From assembly GCA_036377055.1 (NCBI GenBank), contig DASUZD010000278.1, positions 1 through 11,346 of the forward strand: a stretch of 11,346 nucleotides of DNA. The letters are read 5' to 3'. This document shows, one piece after another, positions 6,620 through 11,346 of the stretch. The notes beneath the pieces were generated by a model, which worked only from the letters and a program-made list of their open reading frames with translations, did not search any database and had not been told where the DNA came from. This DNA is from DASUZD01 sp036377055. Its GTDB lineage: Bacteria > Actinomycetota > Thermoleophilia > Gaiellales > Gaiellaceae. A program made the translations under genes and the position numbers. Numbering within the stretch: position 1 is the first letter of the stretch; every line of letters begins with the position of its first letter.

Positions 6620-7297
6620 ATGAGCACGGTCCTAGTGGTCGACGACGAGCCGATCGTCCGGGACGTCGTGGTCCGGTACCTGCAACGCGACGGATACCGC
6701 ACGCTCGAGGCCGGCGACGGCGTGAGCGCGCGCGAGATCCTCGAGCGCGAGCCGCCTTCGCTCGTCGTCCTCGACGTCATGCTCCCCGAGGTCGACGGGC
6801 TCGAGCTCTGCCGCTGGATCCGCGCCCGGAGCGACCTGCCGGTGATCATGCTGACCGCGCGCGGCGACGAGGCCGATCGCATCGTCGGGCTCGAGCTCGG
6901 CGCCGACGACTACGTCACGAAGCCGTTCTCGCCGCGGGAGCTCGCGGTGCGGGTCCGGAACCTGCTCCGGCGGACCGAGCGTCCGGCGACCGGCGGCGCG
7001 ACGCTCGCGTTCGGCGACGTCACGATCGATCCCGCCGGCCGCGTGGCGGAGCGCGACGGCGAGGCGTTGAAGCTGACGCTGAAGGAGTTCGACCTGCTCC
7101 ACTTCCTCGCCTCGCACCCGCGTCGCGTCTTCACGCGCGACCAGCTGATGGACGCGGTCTGGGGCTTCCGGAGCGCGTACGACACGGGCACGGTGACTGT
7201 GCACATCCGCCGGCTGAGGGAGAAGGTCGAGCCGGATCCGGCGCAGCCGCGGTTCATCGAGACCGTGTGGGGCGTCGGCTACCGCTTCACGCCGTGA
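6620..7297 (+). CDS. OmpR/PhoB-family response regulator
   Basis: This 225-residue protein has the standard two-domain layout. The receiver domain covers about 1-118, with acidic pocket D8/D9, phospho-acceptor D52 (VVLDVMLPEVDG), switch residue T79 (MLTARG) and K101 (TKPFSPREL). The winged-helix DNA-binding domain covers about 126-225, with 'LTLKEFDLLHFLASHP', 'WGFRSAYDTGTVTVHIRRLR' and the terminal wing 'ETVWGVGYRF'. All catalytic residues are intact. It binds DNA after phosphorylation, normally by the kinase whose gene overlaps its stop codon. The regulated genes cannot be read from the sequence; the secreted-protein gene at 8465 is the closest non-regulatory downstream candidate. Confidence 0.95.
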   Translation: MSTVLVVDDEPIVRDVVVRYLQRDGYRTLEAGDGVSAREILEREPPSLVVLDVMLPEVDGLELCRWIRARSDLPVIMLTARGDEADRIVGLELGADDYVTKPFSPRELAVRVRNLLRRTERPATGGATLAFGDVTIDPAGRVAERDGEALKLTLKEFDLLHFLASHPRRVFTRDQLMDAVWGFRSAYDTGTVTVHIRRLREKVEPDPAQPRFIETVWGVGYRFTP

Positions 7298-8376
7298 CCG
7301 GATTCGCGCTCGTGGTCGCCTCCGCGACGCTCGGCGCCGGCCTCGTCCTCGTCCTCGGCATCCGGCTCCTGCCGACGCTTCGCCTCCAGCTCACCGCGCT
7401 CGCGATGCTCGCGGTCGCGCTGCCGCTCGGCGCCGTGCTGCTCTCGGGGCTCGTGATGTTCCACATGCACGACGACGTGAAGATCCTGGCGGTCGCGGCG
7501 GCGTCGGCCTCGGCGGCGGTCGCGGCCGCGCTCCTCCTCGGTCGCGAGATCGCAAGGCGGATCGACCGGCTCGAGGCGTCGGCCGCCGTGCTGGCGAGCG
7601 GCGATCTCGGCGCCCGGGCCTCGGAGTCCGGGCCGGCCGAGCTCGTCCGGCTCGCGCGCTCGTTCAACGAGATGGCCGCGAGCATCGGGAACCTCTTCGA
7701 CGCGCGGCGAAACCTCGTCGTCGCCGCCAGCCACGACCTGCGGACCCCCGTGGCGGCGATCCAGGCGATGCTGGAGGCGATCGAGGACGGGCTCGTCGAG
7801 CCGGAGGAGTACGTGCCCGCGCTCCGGGAGCAGGCGCGGACGCTCGCGTCGCTCGTCGACGACCTCTTCGAGCTCGCGCGCATCGACGCGGGAGCGCTCA
7901 CGCTCGAGCTCCAGCGCATGCCGGTCCTCGGGCTGATCGAGAGCTGCGTTCGCGGCCTCGAAGCGGAGGCGCGCGCGCGAGGCGTGCGGCTCGAGACGAG
8001 GATGGACGGCAGGCTCCCGGAGGTGCGCTGCGCGCCGGACCAGGTTCAGCGCGTGCTCCAGAACCTGGTCGCCAACGCGCTCCGGCACACGCCGTCGGAC
8101 GGCGCCGTCGCAGTCGTCGCGCGGCCCGCGGACGGTGCGCTCGAGGTCGCCGTCGAGGACACCGGCGTGGGCATCGCGGCCGGCGCCGAGGAGCGGGTGT
8201 TCGACCGATTCTGGCGCGGGGACGCTTCACGGCAGCGGACGACCGGCGGCGCTGGCCTCGGGCTTACGATTGCGCGCGGGCTCGTCGAGGCGCAGGGCGG
8301 CCGGATCTGGGCTGAGCGCCGGCCGGACGGCGGCGCCCGCGTCGCGTTCACGCTTCCTTTCGCCGACGCCGCCTGA
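7294..8376 (+). CDS. Membrane sensor histidine kinase
   Basis: This 360-residue protein starts with GTG at 7294, overlapping the regulator stop (GTGA); an upstream in-frame GTG at 7267 lies inside the regulator gene and is less likely. Three hydrophobic segments are visible at about 3-26, 32-56 and 63-83, with only very short loops between them, so there is no sizeable extracytoplasmic sensor domain. A HAMP-like region follows (about 84-137, RRIDRLEASAAVLASGDL). The dimerisation helix carries the phospho-accepting H147 in ASHDLRTP. The ATPase domain shows the N box (NLVANALRHTP), G1 (DTGVGIA), F box (VFDRFWRG) and G2 (GGAGLGLTIARG). It is a complete HisKA/HATPase kinase, cognate to the adjacent regulator. 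With so little outside the membrane, the signal is likely sensed within the membrane or through a partner protein. Confidence 0.94.
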   Translation: MTGFALVVASATLGAGLVLVLGIRLLPTLRLQLTALAMLAVALPLGAVLLSGLVMFHMHDDVKILAVAAASASAAVAAALLLGREIARRIDRLEASAAVLASGDLGARASESGPAELVRLARSFNEMAASIGNLFDARRNLVVAASHDLRTPVAAIQAMLEAIEDGLVEPEEYVPALREQARTLASLVDDLFELARIDAGALTLELQRMPVLGLIESCVRGLEAEARARGVRLETRMDGRLPEVRCAPDQVQRVLQNLVANALRHTPSDGAVAVVARPADGALEVAVEDTGVGIAAGAEERVFDRFWRGDASRQRTTGGAGLGLTIARGLVEAQGGRIWAERRPDGGARVAFTLPFADAA

Positions 8377-8380
8377 CGTT

Positions 8381-8407
8381 CAGAAACCCTTAAGGCGCCT
8401 GAAACGC
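8381..8407 (+). repeat. Two imperfect direct repeats before the secreted-protein gene
   Basis: CAGAAACCC (8381-8389) and CTGAAACGC (8399-8407) agree at seven of nine positions and start 18 bp apart, in the 88-bp gap between the kinase gene and the secreted-protein gene. They could be a regulator-binding site, but the spacing is not the roughly 11-bp period common for OmpR-family sites, so support is weak. Confidence 0.22.
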
Positions 8408-8450
8408 CGCCGCAAGATCGGTCCGCGACCGTCGAGTGCGACACCGAACC

Positions 8451-8458
8451 AAGGGGGG
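8451..8458 (+). promoter_or_regulatory. Shine-Dalgarno of the secreted EF-hand protein gene
   Basis: AAGGGGGG lies 6 nt before the ATG at 8465. It is strong and supports high translation of the small secreted protein from this start. Confidence 0.6.
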
Positions 8459-8464
8459 CTTCAC

Positions 8465-8911
8465 ATGCATCGGCTCGTTCTCTCGCTCGTCGTCGCCGCG
8501 GTTGCGGCGGCCGTTGTCGCCGGGTCGGCTCTCGCCGGCGGCTCGGGCGGCGTCACCGGCCCAGCGTTCTACGTCGACGGGCAGCTGTACCGCACCGTCA
8601 ACACGCCGACCGACCTCTCGAACACCGGCGCGCCCGACTTGAGCTTCGACACGATCTACCAGTTCTTCGGCCTCCAGCCGAACGTCGCGACCGCCGCCCC
8701 CGGCGACCCGGGCTTCAACGGCGGCCGCTGGCGCGTCCACGGCCTGTCGTTCGCGAACTACCCGGCCGCGGTCGCGCTGTACGACACGAACGGCAGCGGC
8801 AACTTCGACAGCGACGAGGAGGTCCTCGCCGCGATCGCAGGCGGCGCAGCCGTGGATCAGGGCGTGATCAAGAGCTTCGAGTGTCCTGTCATCCACGTGC
8901 CGCATAGCTGA
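8465..8911 (+). CDS. Small secreted protein with an EF-hand-type calcium-binding loop
   Basis: This 148-residue protein starts with a clear signal peptide: basic MHR, a hydrophobic stretch to about residue 20, and a likely cleavage after SALA (24). The mature part begins 'GGSGGVTGPAFYVDGQLYRT', followed by PTDLSNTGAP, a conserved-looking opening that I associate with uncharacterised small secreted bacterial proteins. Residues 107-118 (DTNGSGNFDSDE) fit a 12-residue EF-hand loop: D107, N109, S111, G112, D115 and E118 are in the ligand or turn positions. C140 is the only cysteine. The protein is exported and probably binds calcium through this single loop; its biological role is unknown. It follows the kinase by 88 bp, with its own strong ribosome-binding site, and a GC-rich hairpin closes the transcript. 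A link to the two-component system is suggested by position only. Confidence 0.82.
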   Translation: MHRLVLSLVVAAVAAAVVAGSALAGGSGGVTGPAFYVDGQLYRTVNTPTDLSNTGAPDLSFDTIYQFFGLQPNVATAAPGDPGFNGGRWRVHGLSFANYPAAVALYDTNGSGNFDSDEEVLAAIAGGAAVDQGVIKSFECPVIHVPHS

Positions 8912-8921
8912 TTCGACAACG

Positions 8922-8952
8922 GGGGGCGACGCGACGCCCGCGCGTCGCCCCC
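8922..8952 (+). terminator. Perfect 12-bp GC-rich hairpin after the secreted-protein gene
   Basis: GGGGGCGACGCG (8922-8933) and CGCGTCGCCCCC (8941-8952) are exact reverse complements around a 7-nt loop, 10 nt after the stop codon. No T-run follows, so it is not a classical intrinsic terminator, but U-less GC-rich hairpins are common at transcript ends in actinobacteria. It marks the boundary to the lower-GC region on the right. Confidence 0.65.
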
Positions 8953-9073
8953 GGCATGGCGCCGTGGCCGAGTGCGCCGCGCCGGAGGTGTCGACGGCGT
9001 GCCAACATCGCCGCGGGGTGGCGCGTATCGCAGGCCCCAAACCCCGAGCCGCGGATCCGTCAGCTCCCTCGAT

Positions 9074-9079
9074 TACCGT
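9074..9079 (+). promoter_or_regulatory. Candidate -10 box of a leaderless transcript
   Basis: TACCGT fits the TAnnnT pattern of actinobacterial -10 boxes and ends 6 nt before the GTG at 9086, so transcription would begin at or beside the start codon. No matching -35 box is seen. The preceding 8953-9073 holds no supported gene. Confidence 0.33.
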
Positions 9080-9085
9080 CATCGC

Positions 9086-9778
9086 GTGGTCTTCAGCTTC
9101 GGCAGTGAAGTCGCAGCGGGGTTCATTTCGTCTGCGGCCGGTGGCGCGCTTGTCCTCTACCTCGGCTATCGCTTCGTCGAGCAGAAGCTTCGACTGCAAG
9201 ACACGAGCGCCCGACGCCTCGAACGTGATTTGGAACGCGAGCAGGCCCGCGTCGCCGTTTTGGGTGCGATCCACTCCGAACTTGAGGGTGCAGCAACGCT
9301 TCTCGGAGTCATGCTCGCAGAACTCCCGCAGGGTGCGATTCCCTACCCCGGCTTCGACCTGACTGGTTGGCCCCTCGTCAGTCAGGCGGTCGTCTTTACA
9401 ACGCTTCGACAAGAAACGATCGAAGCTTTAACGCACGCCTACAACCGAATGTCTACTGCGAACGAACAACTTCGGTTCTTATCCGATCTCAATCATGGTC
9501 CGACTGCCATCATCGCCACCGCGAACGCGGCCGGTCGCCTCGCTGATGAAGAGGTAGCTGCGGCATATCGGCAGTTCATCGGGTACAGGGACGCAGTGCG
9601 TGGCGGCCTCGTCGATCGACTCCGCGATTTGAAGGGTCATCTCGATACGGCGATTGACCGCGTTGAGGAAGACACCAAGCGGACCGCCGAAATGCGCGCC
9701 CGACAGCGTATTTACGTTCCATCTGAACAACCGACCGTTATCGATGTTCCGGCGAGCGAGAAAGCACCTAACACCTAG
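9086..9778 (+). CDS. Membrane-anchored helical protein of unknown function, lower GC than its surroundings
   Basis: I do not recognise a named family. From the GTG at 9086 the product has 230 residues: one membrane segment at about 9-30 (VAAGFISSAAGGALVLYLGY), then a charged heptad-like helix at about 32-58 suggesting a coiled coil, then a mostly helical soluble domain. 'IHSELEGAATLL' (62-73), W95 and 'ETIEALTHAYNRM' (110-122) follow a layout seen in many uncharacterised single-pass proteins with an 'ELe..l ... W ... l..aY' pattern. The C-terminus (210-230) looks unstructured. The frame is open back to 8972, but upstream codons look non-coding, with R/P/G-rich translation. No Shine-Dalgarno precedes the GTG, whereas a -10-like box lies 6 nt upstream, suggesting leaderless translation. 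GC is clearly lower than in neighbours (29 of 60 bases at 9421-9480), with more A/T at third positions, pointing to acquisition by transfer. Confidence 0.72.
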   Translation: MVFSFGSEVAAGFISSAAGGALVLYLGYRFVEQKLRLQDTSARRLERDLEREQARVAVLGAIHSELEGAATLLGVMLAELPQGAIPYPGFDLTGWPLVSQAVVFTTLRQETIEALTHAYNRMSTANEQLRFLSDLNHGPTAIIATANAAGRLADEEVAAAYRQFIGYRDAVRGGLVDRLRDLKGHLDTAIDRVEEDTKRTAEMRARQRIYVPSEQPTVIDVPASEKAPNT

Positions 9779-9796
9779 CTCCAGTGGGGCCAAGAT

Positions 9797-9855
9797 GGGC
9801 CTCCTCGCCCGGCGATTCGGACGCCTTGAAGCGAATCAGACAGCCGGGCGGGCCC
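9797..9855 (+). terminator. Extended imperfect hairpin between the orphan membrane gene and the methyltransferase
   Basis: Three nested arms pair: GGGCC (9797-9801) with GGCCC (9851-9855), CGCCCGG (9806-9812) with CCGGGCG (9844-9850), and GATTC (9814-9818) with GAATC (9833-9837), giving 17 pairs with internal loops and a 14-nt terminal loop. It starts 19 nt after the upstream stop, so a transcript-end role is likely. It has no T-run. It ends 5 nt before the candidate -10 box of the next gene and could also affect that promoter. Confidence 0.48.
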
Positions 9856-9860
9856 CGACG

Positions 9861-9866
9861 TACGCT
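9861..9866 (+). promoter_or_regulatory. Candidate -10 box of the methyltransferase gene (leaderless)
   Basis: TACGCT (TAnnnT) ends 7 nt before the GTG at 9874. CAGACA at 9837-9842 is a four-of-six match to TTGACA with an 18-bp spacer. Both together suggest transcription starting at or next to the start codon. Confidence 0.4.
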
Positions 9867-9873
9867 GTCGCAC

Positions 9874-10578
9874 GTGCGCCGGATCAGCGATCCCTCGATC
9901 GTCGGCCGGGAGTACGCGACGACGGAACGACTCGCGGCCCGCCGGCTCGACCGGACGGCGTGGCTGCGCGGCGAGGAGCCGTGGCGCGTCGCGCTTCAGG
10001 CGATCGCGGAGATTCACCCGAAGCGAGTGCTCGACGCCGGCTGCGGGAATGGCGACTTCGCGGCGCTGATCGCGGCGCCGGAGGTCATGTGCGTCGACGT
10101 TTCCGAGGGGGCGGTTGCGAAGGCACGCGAGCACGGCCTTCGCGCCGAGGTCGCGGACATCGAGCGGCTGCCGTTCGCCGACGGGAGCTTGGACGTCGTC
10201 ACGTGCAACTGGGTGCTGTACCACCTGACCGACCTCGACGCCGGCCTCGCCGAGATCGTGCGCCTGCTCCGCCCGAGCCGCCGTTTCGTCGGCATCTACA
10301 ACCACCCCGACCACCTCGCCGAGCTCTGGCGGCTGGTGACGGACTCGGTCTGGGACGAGGACTTCTTCGGCTGCAAGAGCGGCCCGGCGGTCCTGCGCCG
10401 CCACTTCCGGCACGTCGAGTGCCGCGACGCCGTCGGGAAGGCGATGTGGGCGACCAAAGAAGCCGCGCAGGCGTTCCTCGACGCCTTCGCAGAGCTTGCC
10501 GGCCCGCTGACCGCGCCGGAGGGCCCCTACCCGCTCGAGGCGAGCCGCCGCAACTGCGTGCTCGTCGCCGACGTCTAG
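9874..10578 (+). CDS. Class I SAM-dependent methyltransferase
   Basis: This 234-residue protein from the GTG at 9874 has a typical small Rossmann methyltransferase fold. Motif I is LDAGCGNGDFAAL (53-65), which binds SAM. The acidic D75 ends the second strand (MCVDVSEGAV), 'ADIERLPFADGSLDVVTC' (94-111) gives the adenine-contacting acidic loop, and 'WVLYHLTDLDAGLAEIVRLL' (113-132) is the Methyltransf_11-type post-motif helix. The acceptor cannot be predicted; relatives methylate many small molecules. The frame is open to a GTG at 9784, but that would translate through the hairpin; family similarity starts around 'VGREYATTERLAARRL', so 9874 is preferred. No Shine-Dalgarno is seen. The TAG stop (10576-10578) lies in a CTAG sequence directly at the left border of the IS481-like element, so the original C-terminus may have been slightly different. 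Confidence 0.85.
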   Translation: MRRISDPSIVGREYATTERLAARRLDRTAWLRGEEPWRVALQAIAEIHPKRVLDAGCGNGDFAALIAAPEVMCVDVSEGAVAKAREHGLRAEVADIERLPFADGSLDVVTCNWVLYHLTDLDAGLAEIVRLLRPSRRFVGIYNHPDHLAELWRLVTDSVWDEDFFGCKSGPAVLRRHFRHVECRDAVGKAMWATKEAAQAFLDAFAELAGPLTAPEGPYPLEASRRNCVLVADV

Positions 10579-10618
10579 ATCTGTTGCCTACACACCTGCG
10601 AGACGGCTGATTGCGTCC

Positions 10619-10671
10619 GGGCCTCCGGCGAGCCTTGTGGTCGACCAAGACCCAGCTCGCACAGGAGGCCC
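10619..10671 (+). promoter_or_regulatory. Stem-loop that buries the transposase Shine-Dalgarno
   Basis: GGGCCTCC (10619-10626) pairs with GGAGGCCC (10664-10671), GCGAGC (10628-10633) with GCTCGC (10655-10660), and CTTG (10634-10637) with CAAG (10646-10649), giving 18 pairs with small bulges. The 3' outer arm contains most of the ribosome-binding AGGAGG (10663-10668), 5 nt before the ATG at 10674. A transcript entering from outside would fold this arm and hide the site; a promoter starting downstream of 10626 would leave it free. Confidence 0.55.
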
Positions 10672-10673
10672 AG

Positions 10674-11346
10674 ATGCATGATCGAGTCTGCCCGCCGCGG
10701 CGGATGCGTTTTTCCTTCGAGTCGCGCTGTCGGCTCGTGTCTCTGATCGTTGGTGGGATGAGTCCGCAGGCGGCGGCTGCCGCCTGCGGTGCGAGCCGGG
10801 CGACCGGGTATCGGCTCTGGCGTCGGTTTCAGGAGGGCGGCTGGTCGGCGCTGGTTGATCGGCCGCCGGTGCCGAGGCGGCAGCCGCGGCGGCTCTCGCC
10901 CGAGCTGGAGCAGCGGATCCTCGCCGCCCGCGAGTTCGCGAACGCGGGCCCGCTGATCGTTGCCGGGCAGCTCGGGTTGTCCGCCTCGACCGTCTGGAAG
11001 GTCTTGCGCCGGCACGGCCGCTCACGGCTTCCGCGTCCCCTCCGTGGGCCAGTGCGCCGTTACGAGCGCTCCCGACCGGGCGAGCTCGTCCACGTCGACA
11101 TCAAGAAGCCGGGCCGCTTCTGGACGGTCGGGAAACGGATCCTCGGCCCCGAGGCCGGCAACCGCAGCCGACGGGAGGGCTGGCAGTGCCTGCACGTCGC
11201 GATCGACGACCACAGCCGGCTCGCCTACGCCGAGCTGCTCGCGAGCGAGTCGCCGGCCGCCTGCGCCGCCTTCCTCCGCCGCGCCGTCTGCTGGTTCCGT
11301 GAGCACGGGATCACCGTCGAACGCGTGCTCTCCGACAACGGCAACG
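10674..11346 (+). CDS. IS481-family DDE transposase, N-terminal part (3' truncated by window edge)
   Basis: From the ATG at 10674, with AGGAGG 5 nt upstream, the frame is open to the window end and gives 224 residues. Residues about 12-60 are a helix-turn-helix (SFESRCRLVSLIVGGMSPQA and GYRLWRRFQEGG), and a second helix-turn-helix-like part is at about 76-114 (LSPELEQRIL, GLSASTVWKVLRRHG). The RNase H-like catalytic domain begins with D142 in 'GELVHVDIKKPGRFW' and has the second aspartate D221 in 'VLSDNGN'; the catalytic glutamate should lie past the edge. The 'HVDIKK' block and the inserted 'KRILGPEAGN' segment are typical of IS481 transposases, which are usually about 300-350 residues. No stop or frameshift is present in the visible part, so the gene may be intact. 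Confidence 0.9.
   Translation, partial: MHDRVCPPRRMRFSFESRCRLVSLIVGGMSPQAAAAACGASRATGYRLWRRFQEGGWSALVDRPPVPRRQPRRLSPELEQRILAAREFANAGPLIVAGQLGLSASTVWKVLRRHGRSRLPRPLRGPVRRYERSRPGELVHVDIKKPGRFWTVGKRILGPEAGNRSRREGWQCLHVAIDDHSRLAYAELLASESPAACAAFLRRAVCWFREHGITVERVLSDNGN

Larger units (their letters stand above)
10580..11346 (+). mobile_element. IS481-family insertion sequence, left part (continues past window edge)
   Basis: The left end lies directly after the methyltransferase stop. TCTAGA (10574-10579) fits the NCTAGN target that IS481-type elements of Bordetella duplicate on insertion. The element probably begins between 10580 and 10582 (a terminal TGTTGCCTACACACC starts at 10582). The 95-bp leader holds a hairpin and the ribosome-binding site of the transposase. 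The right inverted repeat and second target copy are outside the window, so the exact end is unproven. Confidence 0.6.

Noticed and set aside
5251..6882. Long minus-strand open frame of 543 codons opposite the redoxin, nucleotidyltransferase and regulator genes
   Set aside because: It is R/P/S-rich, has no recognisable motif, and lies opposite three clearly conserved proteins. High GC leaves few stops in opposite frames.
8960..9050. tRNA-like start 'GCGCCGTGGCCGAGTG' after the hairpin
   Set aside because: It resembles a D-arm, but no matching acceptor stem, anticodon arm or T-loop (GGTTCGA) follows.
8972..9085. N-terminal extension of the orphan membrane protein from 8972
   Set aside because: The added residues are R/P/G-rich like non-coding GC-rich DNA, and would put 38 residues before the membrane helix; the GTG at 9086 is a better start.
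9784..9873. N-terminal extension of the methyltransferase from GTG 9784
   Set aside because: It would be translated through the large hairpin, and the sequence has no methyltransferase similarity before about 9874.
10575..11015. Minus-strand open frames opposite the transposase
   Set aside because: No motif, and composition typical of the antisense of GC-rich coding DNA; the plus strand encodes an obvious transposase.

Overview
The window comes from a GC-rich genome (43 of 60 bases are G or C at 4081-4140). Several starts are GTG, genes are tightly packed, and two starts look leaderless. Together with the families present (SMP-30 lactonases, GlcG/HbpS domains, a 'CPRE'-type redoxin, an IS481-type transposase), this fits an actinobacterium, possibly of the Thermoleophilia type. 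That placement is an inference from composition and family content, not from a marker gene. No rRNA, tRNA or CRISPR array was seen.

Left part (1-5871): sugar oxidation. The 3' end of a medium-chain glucose-dehydrogenase-like gene enters from the left. It meets, tail to tail with a 47-bp overlap, a minus-strand gene for a DUF885-like putative metallopeptidase. From a 51-bp divergent gap a plus-strand operon starts: an SMP-30/gluconolactonase-type lactonase, a fusion of two GlcG/HbpS domains with a cupin, a second SMP-30 enzyme with an extra N-terminal beta-sandwich-like domain, and a single-cysteine redoxin. The genes are 5 or 11 nt apart or overlap by 4 nt (GTGA). A plausible reading is oxidation of an aldose or oligosaccharide to a lactone, followed by lactone hydrolysis by two different enzymes. 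The role of the GlcG-GlcG-cupin protein is unknown and it is the most interesting protein here.

Middle part (5826-8952): an aminoglycoside-adenylyltransferase-like nucleotidyltransferase overlaps the end of the redoxin gene. Next come an OmpR/PhoB-type response regulator and a histidine kinase, coupled by a GTGA overlap. They are followed by a small secreted protein with a textbook EF-hand loop, then a 12-bp perfect GC-rich hairpin that closes the block.

Right part (8953-11346): an accessory-looking spot. A membrane-anchored, probably coiled-coil protein of unknown function is encoded by DNA of clearly lower GC (29 of 60 bases at 9421-9480). A large imperfect hairpin and a class I SAM-dependent methyltransferase follow. 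Both genes have a TAnnnT box 6-7 nt before a GTG codon, as in leaderless actinobacterial genes. An IS481-family transposase runs off the right edge. Its element appears to have inserted at a CTAG site that also carries the stop codon of the methyltransferase. The transposase Shine-Dalgarno lies in the 3' arm of an 18-bp interrupted hairpin, a likely brake on read-through expression.
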